A stretch of DNA of 64,000 bases from Hyphomicrobiales bacterium (GCA_900472485.1 UCII01000001.1:307986-371985); one strand, 5' to 3'. Shown: positions 50,621 to 59,713, counted from the first letter of the stretch. The notes: generated by a model not told the origin, from the sequence alone. Numbers and translations: made by a program.

Positions 50621-52342
50621 ATGACCAAGGATTCAAAGCGACGGTCGCAGGCGTGGTTCGGCGGAGTGGACAAGGATGGCTTCATTCATCGCTCGTGGAT
50701 GAAGAATGGCGGCCTGCCCGATGATGTATTCGATGGTCGCCCCGTCATCGGCATCTGCAATACATTTTCGGAATTTACGCCGTGCAACGCGCATTTCCGC
50801 GAGCTGGTCACGCATATCAAGGCCGGCGTCCTGGAAGCCGGCGGATTGCCGCTCGAATTCCCGGTCTTCTCCTGCGGCGAATCCAACCTGCGGCCGACTG
50901 CGATGCTCTTCAGGAACCTCGCTTCCATGGATGTCGAAGAGGCGATCCGCGGCAATCCCATGGACGGTGTCATCCTGATGGCCGGCTGCGACAAGACCAC
51001 GCCATCGCTGCTGATGGGTGCGGCAAGCTGCGATCTGCCGACGATCGTCATTTCAGGCGGGCCGATGTTGAATGGTAATTTTCGCGGCAAGCCGATCGGC
51101 TCCGGCACGGATGTCTGGAAATTCTCCGAGGAGGTGAGGGCAGGCACCATGAGCCGGCAGGAATTCATGGATGCGGAAAGTGCCATGTCGCGCTCGCCCG
51201 GCCATTGCATGACCATGGGAACGGCCTCGACCATGGCGTCGATGGTGGAAGCGCTAGGCGTTGCCTTGCCAACCAATGCGGCATGGCCTGCCGTCGATGC
51301 CCGACGGGCGCGGCTTGCCCGGATGACCGGGCGCCGCGCCGTTGCGATGGTCAAGGAAGATATGCGGCTTTCGAAGATTCTCACGAGGCAGGCCTTCGAA
51401 AACGCCATCAAGATCAATGGCGCGATCGGCGGATCGACCAATGCCGTCGTTCATCTGCTCGCCATCGCCGGGCGTATCGGCGTCAACCTGTCGCTGGAGG
51501 ATTGGGACAGGCTCGGGCGCGACGTGCCGACGATCGTCGACCTCATGCCGTCGGGAAAATACCTCATGGAGGATTTCTGTTATGCCGGCGGCATTCCCGC
51601 CGTGATGAAGGAAATTTGCGATCTCCTCCATCTCGATGCACTCACCGTGTCTGGGGGGAGTGTCGGAGACAATATTGCCGATGTCGTCAACCACAATCCG
51701 GACGTCATCCGCAGCCGGTCAAATCCGCTCGTCGACAGTGGGGGAATTGCCGTCCTCAAGGGCAATCTTGCACCTGATGGAGCGGTGCTCAAACCATCGG
51801 CTGCATCGCCCCATCTGATGCGCCATCGCGGCCGCGCCGTCGTCTTCGAGAATATCGAGGATTTCCATGCCAGGATCGACGATCCGAACCTCGATGTCGA
51901 TGAGAATTCCGTTCTCGTTCTGAAGGGGGCCGGCCCGCGCGGCTATCCCGGCATGGCCGAGGTCGGCAACATGGCTTTGCCAAGCAAACTACTGGAAAAG
52001 GGCGTGCGCGACATGGTGCGCGTTTCCGATGGTCGCATGAGCGGCACGGCCTATGGAACGGTGGTGCTGCATATATCGCCGGAAGCCGCCGCCGGCGGAC
52101 CGCTGGCGCTCGTCGAGCAAGGGGATTTTATCGCACTCGACGTTGAGGCCCGTACATTGGTTCTCGACGTTCCCGACGATGAGCTTGCAAGAAGGCGCGC
52201 AGCCTGGAAGGAGCCGGTGCCGCCCATGACGTCGGGGTATCAGGGCCTTTACGTTCGGACGGTCATGCAGGCCGACACCGGCGCTGATCTCGATTTCCTG
52301 GTCGGAGGACGCGGCGCAAAGGTTCCGCGCGAGAGCCACTAA
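50621..52342 (+). CDS. IlvD/Edd family dehydratase, probable sugar-acid (pentonate/hexonate) dehydratase
   Basis: 573 residues. Fe-S cysteines of the family are visible in CNTFSEFTPCNAHF and MAGCDKTTPSLLMG with a third in FSCGESNLRPTAM; the Mg2+-carboxylate segment follows, and the C-terminal SDGRMSGTAYGTVVLHISPEAAAGG is the hallmark of the family. Sugar-acid dehydratases such as L-arabonate and D-xylonate dehydratase are of this length and start (RSQAWFGG then DGFIHRSWMKNGG), so this is favoured over valine biosynthesis IlvD. It would make a 2-keto-3-deoxy acid for the DapA-family enzyme upstream. Start at 50621 is an ATG preceded by AGAGG. Confidence 0.85.
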   Translation: MTKDSKRRSQAWFGGVDKDGFIHRSWMKNGGLPDDVFDGRPVIGICNTFSEFTPCNAHFRELVTHIKAGVLEAGGLPLEFPVFSCGESNLRPTAMLFRNLASMDVEEAIRGNPMDGVILMAGCDKTTPSLLMGAASCDLPTIVISGGPMLNGNFRGKPIGSGTDVWKFSEEVRAGTMSRQEFMDAESAMSRSPGHCMTMGTASTMASMVEALGVALPTNAAWPAVDARRARLARMTGRRAVAMVKEDMRLSKILTRQAFENAIKINGAIGGSTNAVVHLLAIAGRIGVNLSLEDWDRLGRDVPTIVDLMPSGKYLMEDFCYAGGIPAVMKEICDLLHLDALTVSGGSVGDNIADVVNHNPDVIRSRSNPLVDSGGIAVLKGNLAPDGAVLKPSAASPHLMRHRGRAVVFENIEDFHARIDDPNLDVDENSVLVLKGAGPRGYPGMAEVGNMALPSKLLEKGVRDMVRVSDGRMSGTAYGTVVLHISPEAAAGGPLALVEQGDFIALDVEARTLVLDVPDDELARRRAAWKEPVPPMTSGYQGLYVRTVMQADTGADLDFLVGGRGAKVPRESH

Positions 52343-52490
52343 TTCATTATATTCAGAGCGAATATGCCTACCTGCGGGAGGCATCGCTATTCTTCATCGG
52401 TTACTTCATTTTCGAGGTGGGGAGCAATCTTCTGCCGACTAGGTTTGGTGCGAATAAGCGGGTCGCGCATATCCAGGTGTTTGTGCGGTC
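52342..52490 (+). pseudogene. MFS (ACS family) transporter relic
   Basis: Just after the dehydratase stop, a plus-strand frame reads SLFFIGYFIFEVGSNLL then PTRFGANKRVAHIQ, which is the second-span and loop region of ACS-family carriers (compare FFATYIVFEIPSNMLLARFGARRW in the MFS at 47531). No start, first span or remaining ten spans are present; after the match the frame becomes unlike any transporter. It is a fragment left by deletion, presumably of a second carrier gene in this operon. The following bases to 52785 hold no gene. Confidence 0.65.
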
Positions 52491-52785
52491 GATCTCCCGA
52501 TGCTCTTGTATCCCTCGAAACAGGACGGGGAGCTGGCGCGCTTGTGAGCCCTTTGGTTATATAAATTGGACGATATAATCTATAATTTTAATAGACAAAA
52601 GAATCGGGCAACGATGTTTCAATCATCGACCGCACAATGAAAGATCGTGCCGTGCGAAGCGCACCATCGATCATGCATGCTCTGCCTGCGAAGCGCTGAG
52701 CGGAGTTTGCAGAGTGGTCGGCAAGATCGGCGATCCCGACGACCGTCCCCGGGCAGCCTTCAGAACATTGTTTGGAGGCTTATGG

Positions 52786-53412
52786 ATGAACGATATCATT
52801 GTCCGGTCGTCATTGCTGGACCCGGCCGCGGAACCGCTGATCGATGGCCTTGCCAGCGAGTATGATGGCAGATATGGCGCCGCGAGCCGTCCTGGCGGCG
52901 CGCGAGCGGAAATCATGCGCTATCCGAGTGCTCTGTTCGCCCCGCCGCTTGGCGATTTTCTCCTGCTGCAGCGCGACGGTCAGACCATTGCCGGCGGCGC
53001 CTTCATGAGCCACGACGACGAAACCGCTGAGTTCAAGCGGATATGGGCGCATCCGGATCTCCGGCGTCAGGGACTGGCGCGCCGCATCATGATCGCGCTC
53101 GAGGAGAGTGCCGGGCAACTCGGCTATAACAGGGCCTATCTTAGCACCGGCTTTCGCCAACCGGAGGCCGTGGCCTTCTATCTGTCGCTCGGCTACCGCC
53201 CCCTTTTCGACCCGACCGTCGACCCGAGCTTCTATCGCTCTCTGCCTTTCGAAAAGCATATCGGCAAAAAGGCGGGGCTACCCGGCGTGACACCGATCTA
53301 TCCGCCCGCCGCCTCCTTTGAGGAGGCTACGGCGCGCGTGACTGCGCTGAAGGCTGGGCAGGAGCAGCTGATCATCGCTCGCCTGGCGGCTCACGAAACC
53401 TCCGCTGCTTGA
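52786..53412 (+). CDS. GNAT family N-acetyltransferase
   Basis: About 208 residues. Core acetyl-CoA motif AHPDLRRQGLARRIMIALEE (R/Q-x-x-G-x-A) near residue 90, followed by NRAYLSTGFRQPEAVAFYLSLGYRP. GGAGG lies about eight bases upstream of ATG 52786. It is a stand-alone gene upstream of two flavin-dependent monooxygenases on the same strand, 91 bases away, and could acylate a substrate or product of those enzymes, but this is only positional. The C-terminal 45 residues beyond the GNAT domain (YPPAASFEEATARV) are unassigned. Confidence 0.83.
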   Translation: MNDIIVRSSLLDPAAEPLIDGLASEYDGRYGAASRPGGARAEIMRYPSALFAPPLGDFLLLQRDGQTIAGGAFMSHDDETAEFKRIWAHPDLRRQGLARRIMIALEESAGQLGYNRAYLSTGFRQPEAVAFYLSLGYRPLFDPTVDPSFYRSLPFEKHIGKKAGLPGVTPIYPPAASFEEATARVTALKAGQEQLIIARLAAHETSAA

Positions 53413-53503
53413 CGGGCATGACGTCTCCGATGGCTATCGGCAAATCCCGACGCGCAATGGGGTCTGCCTTCGAGCTTCACAATATCGCAAAACAGGACTT
53501 CAC

Positions 53504-54508
53504 ATGACGCATCCAAATGGTCTCAGGGTCGGCATCGGATTAGATGTTGGAGCGCAATCCCGTAATCCGCGCGAGGCTCAGAAAAATTTCTGGCAGGCGC
53601 TTGTTGCGCGTTTCGACACGGTGGTCGATTTCGTGACGCTGGAAGATGGCTTTGCCCACCCTGACGGCGACGGGCTGGATGCCGTGCTGCTCGCCAACTG
53701 GCTTGCAGCGCGCAGCGGTCATGTCGGAATCATCCCCGGCGCGGCAGTCAATTTCCTCGAGCCATTTCATGTCTCGACCGCCATCGCGACGCTGGATTTC
53801 GTCAGCGAGGGCAGGGCGGGTTTCCTGGTTCAGCATTATGATGGATCGAGAGCCGTTCACGCCCGGCAAGCCATCGGCGTCCTCAATGGCTTTCCTGCAG
53901 TGGAAAGCTCCGCGTTGCGCCAGGACGCGCTTGATGTCATCGACGTCGTTCGCGGATTATGGGACAGCTGGGAAGATGGAGCGGTCATTCGAGATAGGGA
54001 AAGCCAGCGCTTTCTGGATGGCTCCAAGCTGCATTACGTCAATTTCAGGGGCAGTGGATTTCAGGTTCTTGGCCCTTCCATCACGCCGCGCCCGCCACAG
54101 GGGCAGCCGGTGGTCGCGGCAGCGTATCGTCATGGCGAGGACCCATCCATAGCCTCGGCCGCCGATATCATCTTCCTTCGTCCGGATCGCTTGGACATTG
54201 TTGCCGCCATCGGCGCTATCCGTGCTGTGGACAAGAATAGGGCGCGGGCGTTCATCGCCGACGTCGTGATCGATGCCGCGCCGAAATCGGTTGACGATTA
54301 TGTGGCGGAGCTTGGTGAACTTGCCGGGTCGGGTATCGCCGGCATTCGCCTCGCTCTCAGCGATCCCGCGGCGCAGGCGTCCTATGTGATCGACGAGCTT
54401 ATTCCGGCGTTGAGGGCCCGGTCGTCTGTTGGCCCGGTCGCTACCGGTCTGCTGAGAGGTCGATTTGGCCTGCCGGCAGCCGGCAATCGCTACACCAATG
54501 CAGCCTGA
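53504..54508 (+). CDS. Luciferase-like (LLM class) flavin-dependent monooxygenase
   Basis: 334-residue TIM-barrel protein of the bacterial luciferase superfamily. VDFVTLEDGF, AARSGHVGIIPGAAVNFLEPFHVSTAIATLDFVSEGRAGF (quoted as the region about 68-108) and PSITPRPPQGQPVVAAAYR are the expected family blocks. Such enzymes use FMNH2 supplied by a separate reductase to oxidise alkanesulfonates, aminopolycarboxylates or dibenzothiophene-type compounds. No reductase lies nearby. It is followed 18 bases later by a longer LLM protein, indicating a two-enzyme operon. Confidence 0.82.
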   Translation: MTHPNGLRVGIGLDVGAQSRNPREAQKNFWQALVARFDTVVDFVTLEDGFAHPDGDGLDAVLLANWLAARSGHVGIIPGAAVNFLEPFHVSTAIATLDFVSEGRAGFLVQHYDGSRAVHARQAIGVLNGFPAVESSALRQDALDVIDVVRGLWDSWEDGAVIRDRESQRFLDGSKLHYVNFRGSGFQVLGPSITPRPPQGQPVVAAAYRHGEDPSIASAADIIFLRPDRLDIVAAIGAIRAVDKNRARAFIADVVIDAAPKSVDDYVAELGELAGSGIAGIRLALSDPAAQASYVIDELIPALRARSSVGPVATGLLRGRFGLPAAGNRYTNAA

Positions 54509-54526
54509 ATTTCCAAGGAGAGCCCC

Positions 54527-55843
54527 ATGACGAAGAAGCAGGTCATTCTTGGAGCCCAATTTCCGGGTGTCAATAATTTCACCGTCTGGAGCGATCCGGC
54601 TGCAGGAAGTCAGATCGAGTTTTCATCCTTCCGCCATTTTGCAGAAACGGTGGAACGGGGAAAATTCGACTTCATATTTCTGGCGGAAGGCTTGCGCATC
54701 CGTGAGCAGAAGGGACGATTTCACGAGCTGGATGTTGCCGGCCGGCCGAACACGCTTGCCATTCTGACGGCACTTGCCGCGATTACCGAACATGTCGGCC
54801 TGATCGGCACACTGACGACCACCTTCAATGAGCCGTATGTATTGGCTCGGCAATTGGCGACGCTGGATATCCTGTCGGGCGGACGTGCCGGCTGGAATGT
54901 CGTCACTTCGCCCGACGCCTTTACCGGCGCGAATTTTCGCCGTGCGGACCATCTTCCCCATGAGCAGCGCTACGAGCGCGCCCGCGCGTTCATCGAAGCC
55001 GCACAAAGCATCTGGGGCAGCGGCGAGTTTTCGATCCGGTCCAAATATTTCGAGATTGCCGGACGGTCCGCGCTCGAGCGGTCGCCGCAGGGCGCCCCCG
55101 TCATCGCCCAGGCTGGAGATTCCGATGAGGGACGGGAATTTGCGGCTCGCCACGCCGACTTGATCTACTCCCGCCATGGCTCGCTTGAGGCGGGGCAGGC
55201 CTTCTATGCGGATGTGAAGAAGCGCTTGGCGAAATATGATCGCAGCCCTGACGCTTTGAAAATCCTGCCTGGCGCCAATTTCGTCATAGGTGACACGCAG
55301 GAAGATGCCAGCGAGAAGCAGAAAGCGATACGCCTGCAACAGGTCAGTCCAAAGAGCGCGATCGTGTTTCTCGAGCAGGTTTGGAACAGGGATCTCTCAA
55401 GCTACGATCCGGATGGGCCGCTGCCGGATATCGATCCGGATGTTTCCGGAGAGAGCCTGGTTCAAGGCCGCGCCAGCAATCAGGATATCAAACGGCGGCT
55501 GGAGACGGCGCGTTCGTGGCGCGAGATTGCTGAGCGGGATCGCCTTAGCATCCGCGAACTTGCCATTCGCGTTACCGCTCGAAAGCAGTTCGTCGGAACG
55601 GCGGAAAGCATCGCCGACGAGATCAATCGGTATGTGCAAGCCGACGCTGCGGACGGTTTCGTCTTCGCGCCACACCTCACGCCAGGCGGCTTCGACGAAT
55701 TCGTCGAGAAGGTCGTGCCGGTCTTGCAGGAGCGAGGCGTCTACCGCAGGGAATATGCCGCTGCAACCCTGCGCTCCAATCTTGGCCTGCCGGATCCGAC
55801 GGAAGAAGGCCGGCCGCTGCGGCACCTATCACAGACGGCATAA
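54527..55843 (+). CDS. LLM flavin-dependent monooxygenase, NtaA/SnaA/DszA type
   Basis: 438 residues, the usual length of NtaA/SnaA/DszA-family monooxygenases. Family features are FIFLAEGLRIREQKGRFHEL, LALTTTF-like TLTTTFNEPYVLARQLATLD, SGGRAGWNVVTSPD and the RRADHLPHEQRYERA segment; GAPVIAQAGDSDEGREFAARHAD is the FMN-phosphate region. These enzymes attack C-N or C-S bonds in chelators, sulfones or related sulfur and nitrogen compounds with FMNH2 and O2. A start with AGGAGAGCCCC upstream at 54527 is clear. It forms an operon with the preceding LLM gene. The substrate is unknown. Confidence 0.85.
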   Translation: MTKKQVILGAQFPGVNNFTVWSDPAAGSQIEFSSFRHFAETVERGKFDFIFLAEGLRIREQKGRFHELDVAGRPNTLAILTALAAITEHVGLIGTLTTTFNEPYVLARQLATLDILSGGRAGWNVVTSPDAFTGANFRRADHLPHEQRYERARAFIEAAQSIWGSGEFSIRSKYFEIAGRSALERSPQGAPVIAQAGDSDEGREFAARHADLIYSRHGSLEAGQAFYADVKKRLAKYDRSPDALKILPGANFVIGDTQEDASEKQKAIRLQQVSPKSAIVFLEQVWNRDLSSYDPDGPLPDIDPDVSGESLVQGRASNQDIKRRLETARSWREIAERDRLSIRELAIRVTARKQFVGTAESIADEINRYVQADAADGFVFAPHLTPGGFDEFVEKVVPVLQERGVYRREYAAATLRSNLGLPDPTEEGRPLRHLSQTA

Positions 55844-55949
55844 TGGAGGTTATTGGCCCGATATATCGACAGCAAGATTAACTCGTGACGGCGAGGCTTT
55901 CATGGCGTGATGCCAATCGTATGCACAGGCCATCCGACTTCCCCGTCCT

Positions 55950-56498
55950 CTAGAAGCTCGGCGGCGTGCATGCGCTGATAACTTCGCAGGGATAGGGCCC
56001 GACACAGCGGAAGCGATGCGGGCGGCGGCTTTCGAAGTAGTAGGCATCGCCCGGGCCGAGAATGCGGCGTTCGTCATCCACTGTCACCTCCAGGCGGCCG
56101 GTGAGCACGATGCCGCCTTCCTCTCCTTCATGCACCAGTGGCACCTTGCCGGTATCGGCGCCCGGCTGGTAGCACTCCTTCAGAATCTGCAGGCTGCGGC
56201 CGAAGAGGTTTTCGCCGATCTGCCGATAGGAAATGGGGCCCTTGCCGATTTCGACCAATTCCTCCGCCGCATAGAAGGCCTTTTTCGGCGCTTCCGGTTC
56301 GAAGGCGAAGAATTCGGCAAGTCCGATCGGGATGCCGTCGAGAATGCGTTTCAGCGCACCGACGGATGGATTGGCCGAATTGGATTCGATCAGCGAGATC
56401 GTCGAATTGGTAACGCCGGCACGCTTGGCGAGTTCACGCTGGGATAGGTTGCGCGCTAGGCGCAGATGACGCAGGCGATTGCCGATATCGATAGACAT
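55950..56498 (-). CDS. XRE-family regulator with C-terminal cupin domain
   Basis: About 182 residues. The helix-turn-helix is LRLARNLSQRELAKRAGVTNSTISLIESN and the cupin domain follows from about residue 105 (ECYQPGADTGKVPLVHEGEEGGIVLTGRLEV, DERRILGPGDAYYFESRRPHRFRCVG). This is the PuuR-like layout used for polyamine and amino acid catabolism. The Met at 56498 (MSIDIGNRLRHLR) is taken as start. It is divergent from the omega-aminotransferase with 143 bases between starts and almost certainly controls it. Between it and the preceding gene (55844-55949) no gene is seen. Confidence 0.85.
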   Translation of the reverse strand: MSIDIGNRLRHLRLARNLSQRELAKRAGVTNSTISLIESNSANPSVGALKRILDGIPIGLAEFFAFEPEAPKKAFYAAEELVEIGKGPISYRQIGENLFGRSLQILKECYQPGADTGKVPLVHEGEEGGIVLTGRLEVTVDDERRILGPGDAYYFESRRPHRFRCVGPYPCEVISACTPPSF

Positions 56499-56641
56499 TA
56501 GGGTCTCGGGTTTCAGATGTTCGGAATATCGAAAATATCTCATGCGATGTAAGCAAAATCAATGATTTAAATTCATCAAGAAAAGGACTTGTTCGGAACA
56601 GGAAAATCGCTGATGTCAGGGATAACGCAATGGAGGCGACC

Positions 56642-57976
56642 ATGGACAAGATCACGCATTCCAACACCCCTGTTCTCGACAATTTCTGGATGCCGTTCAC
56701 GGCAAACCGGCAGTTCAAGGCGGCTCCGCGCCTGCTCGCCGCCGCAGACGGCATGTATTACACGGATGTTGACGGCAAAAAGGTGCTCGATGGGACGGCA
56801 GGCCTCTGGTGCGTCAATGCCGGCCATGGCCGGAAGAAGATCGCGCAAGCGGTGGAACGTCAGTTGGCAACGATGGATTTTGCTCCGACTTTCCAGATGG
56901 GCCATCCCATCGCCTTCGATTTTGCTGCGAAGCTCGCTGCGCATGCACCTGGCGGGCCTGAGGCCGGGCTCGACCGCGTGTTCTTCACAGGCTCAGGCTC
57001 CGAGTCGGTCGATACCGCGCTGAAGATAGCCATTGCTTATCAGCGCGCGATTGGCCAGGGCACGCGCACCCGCATCATCGGCCGGGAAAAGGGCTATCAC
57101 GGCGTCGGCTTCGGTGGAATTTCCGTCGGCGGCCTCGTCAACAACCGCCGCGTCTTCCCGCAGATCCCGGCCGATCACATGCGTCACACTCTCGATATCG
57201 AGCGGAATGCCTTCAGCAAGGGCCTGCCGGCCCATGGCATCGAGCTTGCGGAAGACCTGGAACGGCTGGTCGCGTTGCACGGGGCTGAAACGATCGCCGC
57301 CGTCATCGTCGAGCCCATGTCCGGTTCTGCCGGCGTCGTCCTGCCGCCGAAGGGCTATCTGGAGCGGCTGCGCGCCATCGCCGACAAATATGGCATCCTG
57401 CTGATTTTCGACGAAGTGATCACTGGCTTCGGCCGCTTGGGTACGCCGTTTGCAACCGAATATTTCGGTGTCGTTCCCGATCTCGTCACGACAGCAAAAG
57501 GCATCACCAACGGCACGATACCGATGGGTGCCGTCTTTGCCAGCCGCAAGATCTATGATGGCTTGATGGCCGGCCCGGAAAACCAGATCGAACTCTTCCA
57601 CGGCTATACCTATTCCGGCCATCCGGTTGCCTGTGCCGCCGGACTTGCGACCATGGAAATCTACGAGGAGGAAGGCCTGCTGACGCGTGCAGCCGAACTG
57701 GCCGAGGATTGGCAGAACGCGCTGCATTCACTGAAGGGCCTGCCGCATGTGGTCGATATCCGCAATCTCGGCCTTGTCGGCGCCGTCGAACTGACGCCGC
57801 GTGATGGTGCGCCGGGCACGCGCGCCTATGATGTCTTCGTCAATTGCTTCCAGAGGGGCCTGTTGATCCGCGTAACCGGCGACATTATCGCTCTCTCTCC
57901 GCCGCTCATCATCGAGCGTGCTGAGATAGAAACGATCGTCTCCATGCTTGGCGATGCATTGAAGCGGGCGGCTTGA
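56642..57976 (+). CDS. Class III omega-aminotransferase (beta-alanine/pyruvate type)
   Basis: 444-residue PLP enzyme. The internal aldimine lysine is Lys286 in LVTTAKGITNGTIPMGAVFAS; the PLP-phosphate loop is FFTGSGSESVDTALKIA, and DEVITGFGRLG contains the conserved Asp that pairs with the pyridine nitrogen. Sequence and length match omega-amino acid:pyruvate transaminases, acting on beta-alanine, putrescine-type amines or taurine with pyruvate. GGAGGCGACC precedes the ATG. It is controlled by the divergent XRE-cupin regulator, whose family senses polyamine-like compounds. Confidence 0.9.
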   Translation: MDKITHSNTPVLDNFWMPFTANRQFKAAPRLLAAADGMYYTDVDGKKVLDGTAGLWCVNAGHGRKKIAQAVERQLATMDFAPTFQMGHPIAFDFAAKLAAHAPGGPEAGLDRVFFTGSGSESVDTALKIAIAYQRAIGQGTRTRIIGREKGYHGVGFGGISVGGLVNNRRVFPQIPADHMRHTLDIERNAFSKGLPAHGIELAEDLERLVALHGAETIAAVIVEPMSGSAGVVLPPKGYLERLRAIADKYGILLIFDEVITGFGRLGTPFATEYFGVVPDLVTTAKGITNGTIPMGAVFASRKIYDGLMAGPENQIELFHGYTYSGHPVACAAGLATMEIYEEEGLLTRAAELAEDWQNALHSLKGLPHVVDIRNLGLVGAVELTPRDGAPGTRAYDVFVNCFQRGLLIRVTGDIIALSPPLIIERAEIETIVSMLGDALKRAA

Positions 57977-57995
57977 CAATCTCTGAGCCTGACCG

Positions 57996-58640
57996 GTGCG
58001 GGCAGCATCGGTCAGGCTCAACTTCGTGAAGCACTGCGGTTGCTTCGATGTGATGGCTTCCGCTCGTATCCCGGATGCAGCCATCGTCGTGGTCGGTGAT
58101 TTCAACAAGGATCGCCGTGCGCATGCAGCCAAGCTTGGCTTCGAGCCATCGATCTTTGCAAGAGCGATCGTCCGGGCGATATGATCGCTGAAGTCGTCGG
58201 CGCTCATGAAGTGGATAGTGCGATCGATGCAGTCGGTTTTAAGGCGTGTGGTCATTCGGGCGGCGAGCAGCGGGCGATCGTGCTCAAGCAAATGATGGAG
58301 ATTACACGAGCCGCCGGTCCGATCGGCATTCCCGGACTGTATGTAACGGAAGATCCTAGTGCCGTAGACAGTGCTGCCGAGCAGGGTAGCCTGTCTCTGC
58401 ACTTCGGTTTCGGTTGGGAAGACACCATCCCTACATGCGAAATAGACGCCGGTGTTGAAGTACAATCGCGAGCTCATGCTGGCGATCCTTCACAGGTTGC
58501 CGATTGCAGATATTGTCAACGCCAGGATCATTTCGCTCGAAGATGCTGCACAAGAATATGGGAGTTTCGATCAAGAAGCTGCAACGAAGTTCGTGCTGGA
58601 TCCGCAGCGACCTGACGTCGGCGGCATAGAAAGGAAGAAC
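57996..58640 (+). pseudogene. Degraded glutathione-independent formaldehyde dehydrogenase (fdhA-type)
   Basis: Three consecutive segments in different frames translate to one protein: first a Rossmann stretch CFDVMASARIPDAAIVVVGD, then (shift near 58160) SDRPGDMIAEVVGAHEVDSA, with QMMEITRAAGPIGIPGLYVTED, GSLSLHFGFGWED, and (shift near 58420) LKYNRELMLAILHRLPIADI ending TKFVLDPQRPD. This is the C-terminal two-thirds of zinc-type formaldehyde dehydrogenase. The N-terminal catalytic zinc domain is missing and at least two frameshifts are present, so the gene is dead. Confidence 0.8.
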
Positions 58641-59093
58641 TCACAGCATCATGGAGCGGTCCCGAGGTGAATAGAGAACCGAGGCGGGGGTTGCTACATC
58701 TGCGCTCGGTCTCGTAGAGGCGAACGCAGATGAGTTTGCCGGACAACAAAATGGCGGCAAGAGCCAGAGACGGCATCAACTGTCCATCGATATGCGCGTA
58801 GCTTTGTGCGCCGCCACAGAGCATTCCCAGCAAGTATGCACCGCAGCACGTCTTGGCGAAGTTTCAGATCATGTTTGAAAATGGCCAATCGGGTGAGAAG
58901 ATTCGCGAAAATTGGGCGTCCCCGATCTCCAAAGGCGGCTGTAAAGCCCAATTATCGGCAATAATGACGTATTGTGTTGCCATTATACATCTATCCTTTA
59001 CATATATGCGGGCATCCATGCGGAGGAGCTTCGTCATCGCTTCCTAAGCAACGGCGGCTTGACAAAGAACGCTAACCTGAAGAGATCGGATCA
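58641..59093. other. 450-base region with no recognised gene
   Basis: Follows the formaldehyde dehydrogenase relic. Frames on both strands are short and show no family motifs, no start with a ribosome-binding site apart from the one for the next gene, and uneven composition. It looks like further decayed sequence. The final 100 bases, containing TTTACATATATGC near 58994, should hold the promoter of the downstream histone-like gene. Confidence 0.5.
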
Positions 59094-59681
59094 ATGGCAA
59101 ACTTTCTTGAGAAATGGACTTCAAAAAAGGCTGATAAGCCGAAGGCTGGCGCACGCAATGTTGTCGATACATTTCGTGCTCGTGTAGCGGAACAGAAGGC
59201 ATATCTGGAGGAGTACGAGCGAGACGCGGCAGGCTTCAAGAAGTGGCGCTCCACTTGGTTCCAGCGTGTTCCCGGTGGCTTTGGTGTGACGGTCGGTCGT
59301 GACTCCGTCAATGCCGGTCGTGGATTGAGCTACGTCGTCGTCGACACGGTCAAGGACGTGGCTGAGTTTCTCGATGATCTGGCCTTTCATGCCGAGAATG
59401 ATGTCGGCTTCCAGCAAGCTCTCGAGCAGAACCGCCAACGTCGCGTCTCACTCCTGAACGCGGCGAAGACCGGAGGCAAGGCAACGGCTTCGAAGACGAA
59501 GGCGAAGACTGCCAAGCCTGCAGCGGCAAAGTCAGCCGCCGTCAAGCCGGCTGCTGCCAAGGCGGCACCGAAAGCTACCCGGACAAAGGCTGCTTCTGTT
59601 GCTGCTCCCGCACCGGCTGCTGCAGAGGCAGCAAAGCCGAAGCGCACGCGCAAGACGAAGGCTGCAGGTGCAGCAGAATAA
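59094..59681 (+). CDS. Unknown protein with histone H1-like Lys/Ala-rich tail
   Basis: 195 residues in two parts. Residues 1-125 are mixed (MANFLEKWTSKKADKP, RVAEQKAYLEEYERD, FKKWRSTWFQRVPGGF, GLSYVVVDTVKDVAEFLDDL) and match no family I recognise. Residues 125-195 are low-complexity, with repeats of K-P-A-A-A-K and S-K-T-K-A-K type and a K-R-T-R-K-T-K cluster before the end; this resembles the tails of bacterial H1-like DNA-binding proteins. A good ATG follows AGAGATCGGATCA. It stands alone between two relic-rich stretches and ends with a strong terminator. Possible nucleoid-associated role, unproven. Confidence 0.6.
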   Translation: MANFLEKWTSKKADKPKAGARNVVDTFRARVAEQKAYLEEYERDAAGFKKWRSTWFQRVPGGFGVTVGRDSVNAGRGLSYVVVDTVKDVAEFLDDLAFHAENDVGFQQALEQNRQRRVSLLNAAKTGGKATASKTKAKTAKPAAAKSAAVKPAAAKAAPKATRTKAASVAAPAPAAAEAAKPKRTRKTKAAGAAE

Positions 59682-59685
59682 GACT

Positions 59686-59713
59686 AAGAAGCCCGCTTCA
59701 TGCGGGCTTCTTC
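59686..59713 (+). terminator. Rho-independent terminator of the histone-like gene
   Basis: AAGAAGCCCGC (59686-59696) and GCGGGCTTCTT (59702-59712) are perfect 11-base complements around a five-base loop TTCAT, followed by CTTTGCC. The stem lies 5 bases after the stop codon. This is the clearest intrinsic terminator in the window. Confidence 0.85.
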
